This document shows, one piece after another, positions 24,091 to 33,828 of a stretch of DNA of 64,000 nt. The DNA is from Oscillospiraceae bacterium (GTDB lineage Bacteria; Bacillota; Clostridia; Oscillospirales; CAG-272), in the NCBI GenBank assembly GCA_015065215.1, contig SVQT01000003.1, forward strand, positions 1 to 64,000. The letters run 5' to 3'. The position numbers were made by a program, and so were the translations under genes. Every line of letters starts with the position of its first letter. Position 1 is the first letter of the stretch. Under the pieces are notes generated by a model that was not told the origin of the DNA, did no database searches, and worked only from the letters and a program-made list of their open reading frames with translations.

Positions 24091-25056
24091 TTATACCAGT
24101 TGCGTTTCGGGGGCGAAGCCGATGTCAGAAAGAACCTGCCGCATACGCTGCGCCGAGCGTTGCAAAAGCACCTCTTCCGCATCCGAAAGGGGAATTTCCA
24201 ACACTTTGGTAACGCCGTTTTTACCCAGGACACAGGGCAGGCTCAAGGAGATACGCTGTAAGCCGTAAACGCCCTGTGCGGCCACCGAAACAGGGAGTAT
24301 TGCCGCTTCATCACGCAAAATAGCGGTGGCGATTCGGCGAACAGCCTCAGCGATCGCGTAATAAGTGGAGCCCTTCGCTTCAATGATGTGATAGGCCGCG
24401 TCCCGTGTTTGCTCAAAAAGACGTTGCAAATCCTGCTCGCCGCAGCGAGGACAGTCAGCGTTGCAAAAATGATCCAGGTCGATCCCTGAAATGTTTGCGC
24501 TGCTGTAAACGGGGAACTCGGTATCGCCATGCTCACCAATGATAAAGGCGTGTACATGGCGGGCGTCTACACCCAGCTGTTGCCCCAATAAGAATTTCAA
24601 TCTGGCGGTGTCCAGCACGGTGCCGGAGCCGATGACACGGCTGGCGGGGAAGCCGGAAAGCTGGCGAGCCACCTCGGTTAGAATATCCACCGGATTGGTG
24701 ACGACCAACAGGATGGCCTCGTAATTAAATTTGCAAATATCCCGCAAAACGGTATGAAAAATCCGCACATTTTTGCGAACCAGGTCCAATCTTGTTTCCC
24801 CCGGTGCTTGCGCGGCCCCCGCGGTAATGATGATCAGTGCCGCGTCCGCGAGGTCGGCATAGTCGCCGGCGTATATTTCGGTAGGAGAAAGGAAGGGGAC
24901 GGTGTGCCCCAGATCTGCCGCCTCGCCGATGGCGCGCTTTTGATTGATGTCAATGAGCAGAATTTCAGAAAACAGCGCGCTTTGCATCAGTGAGAAAGCG
25001 GTAGTTGCCCCTACATTGCCCGCCCCAACAATGGCGCATTTGCGTGGATTTAACAT
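24091..25056 (-). CDS. ldh: L-lactate dehydrogenase
   Basis: 321 aa, NAD-dependent interconversion of pyruvate and lactate in fermentation. The Rossmann motif VGAGNVGATTAFSL is at ~10-23. The mobile-loop region AQAPGETRLDLVRKN has the Gln that favours lactate over malate and the substrate Arg. DTARLKF carries the Asp-Arg pair and IGEHGDTEFP the catalytic His. The start MLNPRK follows AAAGGAG. It is a single gene bounded by terminators. Malate dehydrogenase is less likely because of the Gln in the specificity loop. Confidence 0.93.
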   Translation of the reverse strand: MLNPRKCAIVGAGNVGATTAFSLMQSALFSEILLIDINQKRAIGEAADLGHTVPFLSPTEIYAGDYADLADAALIIITAGAAQAPGETRLDLVRKNVRIFHTVLRDICKFNYEAILLVVTNPVDILTEVARQLSGFPASRVIGSGTVLDTARLKFLLGQQLGVDARHVHAFIIGEHGDTEFPVYSSANISGIDLDHFCNADCPRCGEQDLQRLFEQTRDAAYHIIEAKGSTYYAIAEAVRRIATAILRDEAAILPVSVAAQGVYGLQRISLSLPCVLGKNGVTKVLEIPLSDAEEVLLQRSAQRMRQVLSDIGFAPETQLV

Positions 25057-25152
25057 CTCAAGCTCCTTTTACGTTTTTATTTTAGTATGGATTTGCTTTA
25101 ATTGTATCATACCGAAAGTTGATTGAAAAACCGACAATTATTCGAAAAAGGG

Positions 25153-25181
25153 TTGCATTCTTTTTTATGTAATGGTAAAAT
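25153..25181 (+). promoter_or_regulatory. Promoter of the nucleoside hydrolase gene
   Basis: TTGCAT, 17 nt, TAAAAT, 38 nt upstream of the start codon. Confidence 0.65.
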
Positions 25182-25219
25182 AAGAATAAGAACTTTTGCA
25201 TTGGAAGGAGTTTTTTGAT

Positions 25220-26113
25220 ATGCAAAATTTAATGCGGACCTTAAAGGATGGCGTGGTTAAGAAAATCATTCTGGATACCGATGTGTATAACGAGATCGAC
25301 GATCTGTACGCCCTGGCCTATGCCATGCTCTCTCCCGAAAAAGTGGAGCTGCTTGCCATTACCGCTGCTCCGTATTTCAACAGTCGTTCTACTTCCCCCG
25401 CGGACGGTATGGAAAAAAGCTATCAGGAAGCGCTCCGTGTGCGTGGGTTGGTGGACAAGCACTCTGATATTCCGGTTTATCGTGGGGCGCCCCGTTATTT
25501 GCCCTCCAAGACCGAGGCAGTGGAATCCGAAGCGGTGGACGCCATCATCCGTTTGGTGAAGGAGAGCGAGGAACCCGTTTATATCGTGGCCATTGGCGCC
25601 ATTACCAACGTGGCCTCCGCCCTGATCAAGGCGCCTGAGATCGCGGACAAGGCAGTGGTGGTCTGGCTTGGCGGTCACGCACTGCATTGGAAGGACAATA
25701 AGGAATTTAATTTGTACCAAGATGTGCCCGGCGCACAGGTGCTGTTTGATTCCAAGATCCCGTTGGTGCAGATCCCCTGCAACGGTGTTTGTTCCGCCTT
25801 CCATACCACCATCCCTGAGCTTTCGTATTATTTGGAAGGGAAAAACGCGCTGTGCGATTATCTGTTGCAGTTCACCAAGGACTACATGAAGCCGGGTGCC
25901 AAGTGCTGGTCCAAAGTTATCTGGGATGTAACAGCGGTCGCGGCACTGGTTCGCCCCGATACGTTGGATATGGTTGAGATCCCACGCCCGATTATCACGG
26001 ATAATGCCAACTACGCCACCGATTGGGCACGCCCCCATTACCTTTATGTGCGCCACATCAAGCGCGACGCGCTGTATGCCGATCTGTTTGAAAAGCTGGC
26101 AAGCGCCAAATAA
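25220..26113 (+). CDS. Inosine/uridine-preferring nucleoside hydrolase family protein
   Basis: 297 aa from ATGCAAAAT after GGAAGGAG. The N-terminal calcium-binding Asp cluster reads ILDTDVYNEIDDLYAL, a variant with a longer loop than the classical DTDPGxDDA. Other family elements are YIVAIGAITNVASALIKAP and the C-terminal DNANYATDWARPHY region. The family cleaves N-ribosyl bonds of nucleosides for purine or pyrimidine salvage. The variant loop is also seen in less-characterised members, so the exact substrate is open. Its own promoter and terminator frame it; a GH116 gene follows. Confidence 0.87.
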   Translation: MQNLMRTLKDGVVKKIILDTDVYNEIDDLYALAYAMLSPEKVELLAITAAPYFNSRSTSPADGMEKSYQEALRVRGLVDKHSDIPVYRGAPRYLPSKTEAVESEAVDAIIRLVKESEEPVYIVAIGAITNVASALIKAPEIADKAVVVWLGGHALHWKDNKEFNLYQDVPGAQVLFDSKIPLVQIPCNGVCSAFHTTIPELSYYLEGKNALCDYLLQFTKDYMKPGAKCWSKVIWDVTAVAALVRPDTLDMVEIPRPIITDNANYATDWARPHYLYVRHIKRDALYADLFEKLASAK

Positions 26114-26134
26114 ACAGAGAAAAATAAAAATACA

Positions 26135-26172
26135 AAAAAGTCGCCGTATTTGTAAGAATACGGCGACTTTTT
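26135..26172 (+). terminator. Terminator after the nucleoside hydrolase
   Basis: A 16-bp perfect stem AAAAAGTCGCCGTATT/AATACGGCGACTTTTT with a six-base loop. Confidence 0.93.
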
Positions 26173-26206
26173 GTTACTTTTGTTATAGTGAGTGGGAAAA
26201 TTCTCC

Positions 26207-26235
26207 TTGCGTGACCTCAAGTGAGATGATATACT
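26207..26235 (+). promoter_or_regulatory. Promoter of the GH116 gene
   Basis: TTGCGT, 17 nt, TATACT, 31 nt upstream of the start codon. Confidence 0.65.
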
Positions 26236-26266
26236 GGACATACCGTACTGAAAGGGAGGACTTTCT

Positions 26267-28816
26267 ATGATCTATCAAGGTGATGCATTGCGCGAGATTT
26301 CATTTCCGCTTGGCGGTATCGGCAGTGGCTCGGTAGGGCTTGCCGGCAACGGCAGTCTGGTGGATTGGGAAATCTACAACAAGCCGAATAAGGGGAGCGT
26401 TAACGGCTACACCCATATCGCAATCCGTGCCAAGGTGGGGAACAAGATTTGTTGCAGAGTGCTACAGGGGGATCATATCAAGGATCTGACCGGCAGCTAT
26501 ACCGGCGCGCAAAAGGAGGTCTATGACGGCTTTGGCTTTGGTCCTGCCGCACGGACAATGGCAGGCTTTCCGCATTTTCGTCATTTGCGCTTTTGCGGAG
26601 AATTCCCAATAGCAGAGCTTTACTTTGAGGATCCGGATTTCCCATTGCCCGTCACGCTGACTGCCTTTAACCCTTTGATCCCGTTGGAAGCGGATAAATC
26701 CAGTCTTCCCGCTGCCTTTTTTGAGGTCAGCTTTCAAAACACCACAAAGGAGACGGTCGTGTTGGACACCGTCTTTTCCTTGCAAAACCCTTTTCCCCTG
26801 TCGCAAAACACCGTTTCAGTCAACGAGGGCGTGACTACGGTAACGCTGGCGCATGGCAATTGCGATCCCGGTGATGCGGCATACGGCGAACTGGCGCTTT
26901 CGGTAGAGAATGCGGATATGGTGCAGCCCTACTGGTATCGCGGCAGCTGGCAGGATGGCATCGTGACCTTCTGGAATGAGCTTTCCGGCGGCGGTGCGTT
27001 GCGGTCTCGCCAATACGAGGCCCCCTACAAGGGAGATCATTGCTCGCTGGGCAAGTCGCTTGTGTTGCAACCGGGTGAGCGGGGCAAGGTGCGCTTTTTG
27101 ATGAGCTGGTATTGCCCCAACAACCGTGTGCATTGGAACCCGCATCGGACTGCTTGGAATCAGCCGGGCGACGAAGAGCGCTTGCGCACTTGCTGGAAAA
27201 ATTATTACGCCGTGCTGTTTGATAGCGCATGCTCGGTGGGGCTCTACGGCCTGAAAAACTGGAAAACCCTTTATACGGGTACAGATTTGTACCGAAAAAC
27301 ACTATTTTCCTCCACTCTGGATCCTGCTGTGATAGACGCCGCCGCCTCGACCTTGTCGGTGCTAAAATCCTCCGCAATCTATCGCTTGGAAAACGGTGCC
27401 TTTTATGGATTTGAGGGTGTACACGAGCATGTTGGTTCCTGCGAGGGAACCTGCCAGCACGTATATAATTACGCTTATGCCCTGTGCTTCCTCTTCCCAA
27501 CGCTGGAGCGGTCGATTCGTGATCTGGAGTTTTGCCATAGCACGTGGGAGACGGGAGCTACCGAGTTTCGCCTTGCGCTCCCCTTGCGTGAGCCGCGCGA
27601 GCCAAAACGCTCCTGCCTGGACGGTCAGATGGGCTGCGTGATCAAAACCTACCGCGAGTGGAAGCTGTCAGGGGATGACGCCTGGCTCCGACGGGTATGG
27701 CCTACCGTAAAAAAGGTGCTGGAATACGCCTGGAGTGAGGAAAACAAGGATGCGTGGGATCGGGATAAGGACGGCGTGCTGGAGGGCAGACAGCATCACA
27801 CGCTGGACGTAGAACTGTACGGTCCTTCCTCTTGGCTGGAGGGCTTTTATCTGGCGGCGCTGAAGGCAGCCGCCGAAATGGCGACCTATCTTGGTGAGCG
27901 GGATAAGGCGGCGGAATATCTGGAAATCTTCGAAAAGGGAAAACGCTGGACGGCGGAAAATCTGTTCAACGGCAGCTATTTTGTGCAAAAGGTGGATGTG
28001 ACTGATCATACCCTGATTGAGCGATATGGCGGCGAACGGTATTGGAATAGCGAGTGCGGCGAGATCAAATATCAAATCGGAGAGGGCTGTGCTATCGACC
28101 AGCTTTTAGGGCAATGGCACGCCAATCTTTGCGGGCTTGGCGATTTGTTTGACCGTGAGCAGCGTCGCGTAGCGTTGCGGAATCTGTTTGCGAATAATTA
28201 TAAATCCAGCATGCGGGGCTTTACCAACCCGTGGCGCAATTTCTGCGTCAATGATGAGGCGGGCACGGTGATATGCTCCTATCCGGAGGGTGCGAAAAAG
28301 CCCACGATCCCGATTACCTACTGCGAGGAGACGATGCACGGCTTTGAATATGCCTTTGCGGGTCTTTTGATCAGCGAGGGACTGGTGGAGGAGGGACTTA
28401 TGGCGGTACGCGCTGTCCGCAACCGCTATCAAGGCTATAACCGAAATCCTTGGAATGAGATCGAATGCGGTAGCAACTACGCGCGTAGCATGGCGAGTTT
28501 TGCTTTACTGCCGATCTTTTCCGGCTTTCGGTTTGATCTGCCCCGCGGCAGGATCGGCTTTGCGCCTGTGGTGGCAAAAGAGGACTTTGCTTGCCTTTGG
28601 AGCGTGGGTACCGCTTGGGGTCAGGTGCGGATCACCAAGGCGCAAACGCGCATTACCGTGTTGGGCGGCGAAATGACGCTTTGCGCATTGGAGCTGCCGT
28701 ATTTAAAGACAGTGAGCGTATTGCGCGTTGATGGCCGCGAAATTGCCTATAAGCACAAAGACGGTATCGTTTATTTTGAAAAAATGACAGTTGCCAAAGA
28801 GATTGAGCTTTTTTGA
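26267..28816 (+). CDS. GH116-family glycoside hydrolase (GBA2-like)
   Basis: 849 aa, start after GGGAGGA. The N-terminal domain has the hallmark FPLGGIGSGSVGLAGNGSLVDWE of bile-acid beta-glucosidase/GH116 proteins. The C-terminal (alpha/alpha)6 barrel shows CEGTCQHVYNYAYALCFLFPTLERS, the TLDVELYGPSSWLEG stretch (the region of the family's acid/base Asp) and CEETMHGFEYAFAGLLI. GH116 enzymes are retaining beta-glucosidases, beta-xylosidases or N-acetylglucosaminidases. No signal peptide, so it is probably cytoplasmic and acts on imported oligosaccharides or glycosides. No transporter lies beside it, so the substrate is unassigned. Confidence 0.9.
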   Translation: MIYQGDALREISFPLGGIGSGSVGLAGNGSLVDWEIYNKPNKGSVNGYTHIAIRAKVGNKICCRVLQGDHIKDLTGSYTGAQKEVYDGFGFGPAARTMAGFPHFRHLRFCGEFPIAELYFEDPDFPLPVTLTAFNPLIPLEADKSSLPAAFFEVSFQNTTKETVVLDTVFSLQNPFPLSQNTVSVNEGVTTVTLAHGNCDPGDAAYGELALSVENADMVQPYWYRGSWQDGIVTFWNELSGGGALRSRQYEAPYKGDHCSLGKSLVLQPGERGKVRFLMSWYCPNNRVHWNPHRTAWNQPGDEERLRTCWKNYYAVLFDSACSVGLYGLKNWKTLYTGTDLYRKTLFSSTLDPAVIDAAASTLSVLKSSAIYRLENGAFYGFEGVHEHVGSCEGTCQHVYNYAYALCFLFPTLERSIRDLEFCHSTWETGATEFRLALPLREPREPKRSCLDGQMGCVIKTYREWKLSGDDAWLRRVWPTVKKVLEYAWSEENKDAWDRDKDGVLEGRQHHTLDVELYGPSSWLEGFYLAALKAAAEMATYLGERDKAAEYLEIFEKGKRWTAENLFNGSYFVQKVDVTDHTLIERYGGERYWNSECGEIKYQIGEGCAIDQLLGQWHANLCGLGDLFDREQRRVALRNLFANNYKSSMRGFTNPWRNFCVNDEAGTVICSYPEGAKKPTIPITYCEETMHGFEYAFAGLLISEGLVEEGLMAVRAVRNRYQGYNRNPWNEIECGSNYARSMASFALLPIFSGFRFDLPRGRIGFAPVVAKEDFACLWSVGTAWGQVRITKAQTRITVLGGEMTLCALELPYLKTVSVLRVDGREIAYKHKDGIVYFEKMTVAKEIELF

Positions 28817-28897
28817 AAAAGGTGCTTTGGGCGGAAGTTGTTTCAGCTGGCATTCGCGGCAAAAGTCCATTTTTGCCTGCGGTGCCGCAAAAGAAGC

Positions 28898-29401
28898 TCA
28901 GGAATAGGTGAGCCGTTGGTCCATTGCCTGTAGAAAGGCGACTTGCTCCTCGTTTTCGGTGGCAAGTGCTTCAAACAGCAGCTTACTTTCTTCACTTTGA
29001 ACGGTCGCTGCCAGTTGGCGCAAAGCGGCCGCGGTGCGTTCTTTTTCCTGTGCGTGATCCCGCAGAAGCCGTCTCGCAAGAATAGGGGCGTGTGAATCGG
29101 CATCCTCCTGTAAGCGGTAAGCAGGTATGCGAAGATGGACATAAGGCAGCGGTGAATGGCCAAGATCCCGCTGCCATCTGCCCAATTGCAGAATTTGTTT
29201 TTGGTCGCTTTGCATAGCCTGCGATAGCAATCGTGCTACCGCAGGCAAGTTTTTTTCTAGCAAGATCTGTCCTTGCCCGCCGCTGGCAACGGCGCTTATC
29301 TTGCTTGCGATGACGCGGCTGACCGCTTTGGCAATATCCGCTTTTTCGGATACCGTTTTGGGGGGAATGGGACTTTTTTGACGGTTGCTTGATGCTTTCA
29401 T
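28898..29401 (-). CDS. Hypothetical helical protein, possibly ferritin-like
   Basis: 167 aa, start after GGGAGGC. A basic N-terminus (KASSNRQKSPIPPK) precedes long amphipathic helices. Two of them carry His and Glu spaced as in ferritin-like proteins (RDHAQEKERTAAALRQLA, ESKLLFEALATENEEQVAFL), but a full metal site is not provable by eye. No membrane segment. It is divergent from the ABC exporter gene. I do not recognise the family; a coat-associated or DUF2935/DUF3231-like protein is possible. Confidence 0.6.
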   Translation of the reverse strand: MKASSNRQKSPIPPKTVSEKADIAKAVSRVIASKISAVASGGQGQILLEKNLPAVARLLSQAMQSDQKQILQLGRWQRDLGHSPLPYVHLRIPAYRLQEDADSHAPILARRLLRDHAQEKERTAAALRQLAATVQSEESKLLFEALATENEEQVAFLQAMDQRLTYS

Positions 29402-29491
29402 TGCTTGCCTCCCCGGTGTTTTTTACCAGTTTATGTATTATGTATAAAAATTGTGCAAGTCGCCAATTTTTCTGTTTTTTAAAAAGAACGA

Positions 29492-29520
29492 TTGCGTATT
29501 TGCAAGAGATCGTGTATAAT
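29492..29520 (+). promoter_or_regulatory. Promoter of the fused ABC exporter
   Basis: TTGCGT, 17 nt, TATAAT, 47 nt upstream of the start codon. Confidence 0.7.
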
Positions 29521-29525
29521 ATTTT

Positions 29526-29544
29526 CAATAAGCTTAGCTTATTG
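29526..29544. promoter_or_regulatory. Operator-like palindrome at the ABC exporter start point
   Basis: CAATAAGC-TTA-GCTTATTG, perfect 8-bp arms, begins 5 nt after the -10, where transcription should start. This suits a repressor site; no regulator gene is adjacent. Confidence 0.5.
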
Positions 29545-29567
29545 TAGCAAATTAGGAGGACTACACA

Positions 29568-32500
29568 ATGCTTGAAATACGTAACGTCGCTAAGGTGTAT
29601 CGTTCCAAAACCGGTGAGGAAGTGCGGGCGCTGGATAATGTCAGCATGACCTTTCCGGAATCAGGAATGGTGTTTATCTTAGGTAAATCGGGTAGCGGTA
29701 AATCCACATTGCTCAATGTGATGGGCGGTCTGGATAGCTATGACGAAGGCGAATTTATCATCAAAGGCAAATCCTCGAAGGATTTTGTCGGCTCTGATTT
29801 TGATGCCTACCGTAACACCTTTATCGGTTTTATCTTCCAGGAATATAACGTCCTTGATGATTTTACCGTGGGTGCCAATATTGGCCTTGCGTTGGAGTTG
29901 CAAGGCAAAAAAGCCACCGATGAGGCGATCAATGAAATTTTGGCGCAGGTGGATCTGCTCAATTACGCCAAGCGTAAGCCCAACGAGCTTTCCGGCGGCC
30001 AAAAGCAACGTGTGGCGATTGCCAGAGCCCTGGTCAAAGAGCCGGAGATCATCATGGCAGACGAGCCGACCGGCGCTTTGGACTCCAACACCGGTAAGCA
30101 GATCTTTGACACGCTCAAGCAGCTTTCTAAAGAGAAGTTGGTGTTGATCGTTTCGCACGACCGTGATTTTGCTGAGCGCTATGCGGACCGCATCATCGAG
30201 ATGGCAGACGGTAAGGTCATCGAGGATGTGACCAAGCATGAGCATCAGTCGGAGCGTGTGTCCGACGGTGTGCACCGTATTAATGATCACATTTTGCGGA
30301 TCGAGAAGGGCTATCGGCTGACCCCTACGGATCTGGAAATGATCAACGAGTATCTGGCCAAAAATGAGCATGACGTCTTGCTTTCCGGCGACGGCCATGT
30401 CAATGAGGAGCTACGCTCCGCGGCAGGCATTTCCAAGGACGGCGCCACCACCGTATTTGAGGGCACCAACCCTGAAAAGGACATCAAGGCCAAGAAGTAC
30501 GAGAAGGACGAGACCAAGTTCATCCGCTCCCGTTTGCCGATGAAGAATGCCGTAAAGATGGGCGCTTCGGGTCTGAAGCACAAGAAGTTCCGCCTCTTTA
30601 TGACCGTTCTTTTGTCCTTCCTCGCCTTTGCGATGTTCGGCCTTTCCAGCAGCCTTGCTGCCTACGAGAAGATCAGCGCCGCCACCGATTCCATCATCGA
30701 CTCCGAGATCCGCAGTGCGGCACTGACCCTGGGCGTGCGCCGTACCACCACCTGGGATGACGGGGATACCCACACCTCGTACGACGGTCACGGCTTGAAC
30801 GCAGACGACATCGCCTGGCTCAAGGAGCAGACCGGCCTTGCGTTCGTTCCGGTATTTACGGGCAAATCCTACAATGACAAGTGGAGCAGCGACAACGGCT
30901 TTGACGTAACCGAAATGCTTCTTGATTATTCAAGCAACACGGTCTACAACGGTAAGCTCGCGGGCTTTGTTGATGTCAATTCGATCACGCTGCCCACCGA
31001 GTACGACCTTGTGGGCAGGATCCCCACGAAGGCGGGCGAGATCGCCATTACCGAGTTCATGTACCGTCAATTCAAGCAATATGGCTTTAGCGGTGACGAC
31101 ACGGTACAGGCAGGTCAGCTGACCATGAACAATGACGGCTCCGCGAACGATATCATCGGCAAGACCTTTACGATCAACAAGATCGGCTACCAACATCTCG
31201 GCGAAGGAAACGCTTTCCGGTTTGAGATCGTTGGTGTCATTGATACGAAATTCAACTACGACCGTTATACAAATCTGATGCCTGTGGATCCGACCACCCA
31301 GCAGCATCAGCAGCAGGCGGGTGTGCAGCAGGATGCTTCACTTATCGACATCTTCCTGCAAAACGAGATCAAGTACGAGCGCGATTATGGCTTCCATGCC
31401 CTCGGCTTCGTCATGCAGGACGATATTGACGACATGACCGCTTATATGGCCAATAACAACTATGATGGCGGAAACCAAGAGTTTGGCCAACATATGAGCG
31501 GCAATGACGGCTATCTGAGATTTTATATTTACCAGCCCGCGGAGGGAATTAACGATCCCGAAAAAATCGCCTCTGTCGATCGTGTTGGAAAGAGCGACGC
31601 GCTGAGCCGTCTGGATCACGTGCTGTGGCTCGGTGAAACGAAGGATGCGCTTTCCGAAAACGAGATCCTGCTTCCCGTCAACATGCTGACGCAGCTTTTG
31701 CGATCCAGGGAATTTGCCGTGGATTACACCGATTTTGACGCGGCGATGCTATCCCACCCCAAGATCGATGCTTCCGCCTACAACACCCAAACCACCAATC
31801 GTATTTGGTCGGCGCAGCAAGCATACAACGGCACCAATGAGGAATTTTACGCCGACCTCGGCGTGCAAAACGCACTGCTTGCGCTTTACGGCATTGCCCG
31901 CCCCGCTAATATGAGCGCGGAGGGCGCAAAATATCTGGGTGAGCGGCTCTCCTATTCCTCTGTTTCTTATGAAGATGTTTTGAATACCATAGGCGCTATG
32001 CAGATCGCCAACGTGGTGGTGGAAAACAATTATCACGCGGCGGATGCGTACAGCCAGAGCTTTGTGAAGCGGTATCTTAGCAACTATTCGATGAGCAATC
32101 AGGAATGGGCCGACATGTCCAGTGACAGTGAGCGCCTGGAGCGTCTTGTCAGCGCGTTCCGTTATTGGGAGGTCCGCAATGAGCCGGATCGTTTTGGCAC
32201 CACGGGCGTATGGCTTTATGAAGCTTCGCTGACCGCTTATTTCAATCTGACCGGTCAAAGCATGCAGGACGTAGCGGCCCTTCTCGACGGCTATGTTTAT
32301 CAGCTGGATGAGATCAAGCACAGCTTGGGTGAGGATGAGAGCGAAAAGATTGCTGATTTCGAGAACATGAAGGCCGTTGGCTTCTATATCCTTGAGAAAA
32401 ATGACTATGGTGACATGGTGATCAGCACCACGGTTTATGACAGATATAAACAGTGGTACGATGAAAACTCCAAGGAAGCGATGTTGGATAGCAACGTTCC

Positions 32501-33062
32501 CACCTACACTGAGGATAGAGCAAAGCACACCCCGGGCATCTGGGCGTTTGCCGTGGCTCCCATTTCCGCCGACAATCACGATGCCATTCAAAGGCTGGTG
32601 GAGCTCTCCTATGCCGAGACCGAGGATAACAAGCCCGATCTGCTCTTTGAGATGCAAAATGCCGTTATGTATACCCTCGGTAACTTCAACGATATGATCG
32701 AGGTGCTGGCGCAGGTGTTTATCTGGGTGGGCCTTGGCCTTGCGGTGTTCTCGGCCTTCCTGCTGATGAACTTCATCTCTACCTCTATTTCCTACAAGAA
32801 GCGCGAGATCGGTATCCTGCGCGCGGTGGGCGCCCGTTCCTCCGACGTGTTTAAGATCTTCTTTAGCGAGGCCTTTGTGATCGCTCTGATCAACTTTGTG
32901 CTGGCGGTGGCAGCATCCCTGACCACGGTTATAATTCTCAACAACTATATGAGAAACTCCGGTATCAATATCACGCTGCTTCGCTTTGGCGCCGGCCAGG
33001 TACTGCTGATGCTGGGTATCAGTATTCTGGTGGCTGCTTTCCAGCTTCCTGCCGGTATATAA
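29568..33062 (+). CDS. ABC transporter, ATPase fused to FtsX/MacB-type permease (3' frameshift)
   Basis: 1164 aa as annotated. The N-terminal ATPase has Walker [10 protein letters not shown] (~39-47), LSGGQKQR and [12 protein letters not shown] transmembrane helix lies near 345 ([17 protein letters not shown]). A ~700-residue extracytoplasmic domain follows, then three C-terminal helices from ~1050 with [25 protein letters not shown]. This is the architecture of exporters for peptides, lipoproteins or antimicrobial resistance. The frame ends FQLPAGI; one base less near 33042 would give [21 protein letters not shown], the usual family ending, with stop at 33105. So either a one-base insertion or a sequencing error trims the last ~15 residues. 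Probably still functional, since the final helix is nearly complete. Confidence 0.9.
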   Translation: MLEIRNVAKVYRSKTGEEVRALDNVSMTFPESGMVFILGKSGSGKSTLLNVMGGLDSYDEGEFIIKGKSSKDFVGSDFDAYRNTFIGFIFQEYNVLDDFTVGANIGLALELQGKKATDEAINEILAQVDLLNYAKRKPNELSGGQKQRVAIARALVKEPEIIMADEPTGALDSNTGKQIFDTLKQLSKEKLVLIVSHDRDFAERYADRIIEMADGKVIEDVTKHEHQSERVSDGVHRINDHILRIEKGYRLTPTDLEMINEYLAKNEHDVLLSGDGHVNEELRSAAGISKDGATTVFEGTNPEKDIKAKKYEKDETKFIRSRLPMKNAVKMGASGLKHKKFRLFMTVLLSFLAFAMFGLSSSLAAYEKISAATDSIIDSEIRSAALTLGVRRTTTWDDGDTHTSYDGHGLNADDIAWLKEQTGLAFVPVFTGKSYNDKWSSDNGFDVTEMLLDYSSNTVYNGKLAGFVDVNSITLPTEYDLVGRIPTKAGEIAITEFMYRQFKQYGFSGDDTVQAGQLTMNNDGSANDIIGKTFTINKIGYQHLGEGNAFRFEIVGVIDTKFNYDRYTNLMPVDPTTQQHQQQAGVQQDASLIDIFLQNEIKYERDYGFHALGFVMQDDIDDMTAYMANNNYDGGNQEFGQHMSGNDGYLRFYIYQPAEGINDPEKIASVDRVGKSDALSRLDHVLWLGETKDALSENEILLPVNMLTQLLRSREFAVDYTDFDAAMLSHPKIDASAYNTQTTNRIWSAQQAYNGTNEEFYADLGVQNALLALYGIARPANMSAEGAKYLGERLSYSSVSYEDVLNTIGAMQIANVVVENNYHAADAYSQSFVKRYLSNYSMSNQEWADMSSDSERLERLVSAFRYWEVRNEPDRFGTTGVWLYEASLTAYFNLTGQSMQDVAALLDGYVYQLDEIKHSLGEDESEKIADFENMKAVGFYILEKNDYGDMVISTTVYDRYKQWYDENSKEAMLDSNVPTYTEDRAKHTPGIWAFAVAPISADNHDAIQRLVELSYAETEDNKPDLLFEMQNAVMYTLGNFNDMIEVLAQVFIWVGLGLAVFSAFLLMNFISTSISYKKREIGILRAVGARSSDVFKIFFSEAFVIALINFVLAVAASLTTVIILNNYMRNSGINITLLRFGAGQVLLMLGISILVAAFQLPAGI

Positions 33063-33167
33063 GATCGCCAGGAAGAAGCCGGTTGACGCGATCAAGGATC
33101 GCTAAGCAAAAAGCAAGATGTCGTTCGCGTGATGCTCTGGGCGGAGCATTCACGTGAACGGCGGTGA

Positions 33168-33198
33168 AAAAAGGACGGGGAAGAACCCGTCCTTTTTT
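33168..33198 (+). terminator. Terminator after the ABC exporter
   Basis: AAAAGGACGGG/CCCGTCCTTTTTT stem-loop. A second imperfect hairpin (GTTCGCGTGATGCTC pairing with GAGCATTCACGTGAAC) lies just upstream at ~33124-33160. Confidence 0.9.
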
Positions 33199-33210
33199 CT
33201 TGATACGCTT

Positions 33211-33442
33211 CTATAATTTCTTTATTTTCTCAATACAGCTCGGACAAAGGCACGGATCGGAGCTGCTATCTATATTCGCATAGCATAGCTTACAGCAACT
33301 TGATGAACGGCGGACAATGACCTTGTCTCCATCAAGGCAAACCTCAAGGGCGGTTTTCTCGTTAAGATCAAGCGCGCGCCGAAACGTTGTTGGTATGACA
33401 ATTCTGCCAAGCCTATCAATATGAATGCTTTTCGTATATCAC
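33211..33442 (-). pseudogene. AbrB/SpoVT-type DNA-binding protein with disrupted start
   Basis: Not in the ORF track. A minus-strand frame reads IDRLGRIVIPTTFRRALDL, the swapped-hairpin AbrB signature, then a strand (TALEVCLDGDKVIVRR) and a Cys-rich tail (CCKLCY...CLCPSC) ending at 33211. The frame has no ATG and is closed upstream by TGA. Adding one A to the GAAAAG run near 33430 would join it to GTG-ATA-TAC-GAA at 33442. No ribosome site precedes that GTG. It is best read as a degraded regulator gene or a one-base error. Confidence 0.6.
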
Positions 33443-33552
33443 CTACACATCAGTAACGCAAACGTTATATCATGTATAGGTCTATTTGCCAACCCGCTTT
33501 CTTGAGTATAATGACCTTAATTGGTACATTATATAATGCGGAGGTGGTATAT

Positions 33553-33756
33553 ATGAGATTAAGAATACTGGATATTCTCAAAGAAAAGGGGAAGACGAAG
33601 TATTGGCTTTATATGCAGCTTGGTCTTAGTTATCAGAATTTTAACAGATTGGTGAACGGTGAGACAAGCGCGATAAAATTTGAAAATCTCAAGGCCTTAT
33701 GTGACATACTGGAGTGTACGCCGAATGACCTGTTTGCGGAATACTGCGGAAAATAA
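33553..33756 (+). CDS. Small XRE-family (Cro/CI-like) transcription regulator
   Basis: 67 aa from ATGAGATTAAGA after GGAGGTGG; the 27 upstream codons of the ORF track are not supported. It is a single five-helix HTH domain (YWLYMQLGLSYQNFNRLVNGETSAIKFENLKALCDILECTPNDLF), the solitary Cro-like type common in Clostridia. A small palindrome TAACG-CAAA-CGTTA lies ~90 nt upstream and may be its own operator. Target unknown. Confidence 0.88.
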   Translation: MRLRILDILKEKGKTKYWLYMQLGLSYQNFNRLVNGETSAIKFENLKALCDILECTPNDLFAEYCGK

Positions 33757-33793
33757 CATAGCTTTTGCACTGGCAAAAGCTTTTATGAAAAGC

Positions 33794-33820
33794 AAAAAGA
33801 GCAGATTGTCTGCTCTTTTT
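33794..33820. terminator. Bidirectional terminator between the XRE regulator and rpe
   Basis: AAAAAGAGCAGA, three-base loop, TCTGCTCTTTTT. Confidence 0.9.
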
Positions 33821-33828
33821 GTTTATCT

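Noticed and set aside
31749-33095. 448-residue minus-strand ORF
   Set aside because: Antisense of the ABC permease domain, which has clear family motifs on the sense strand.
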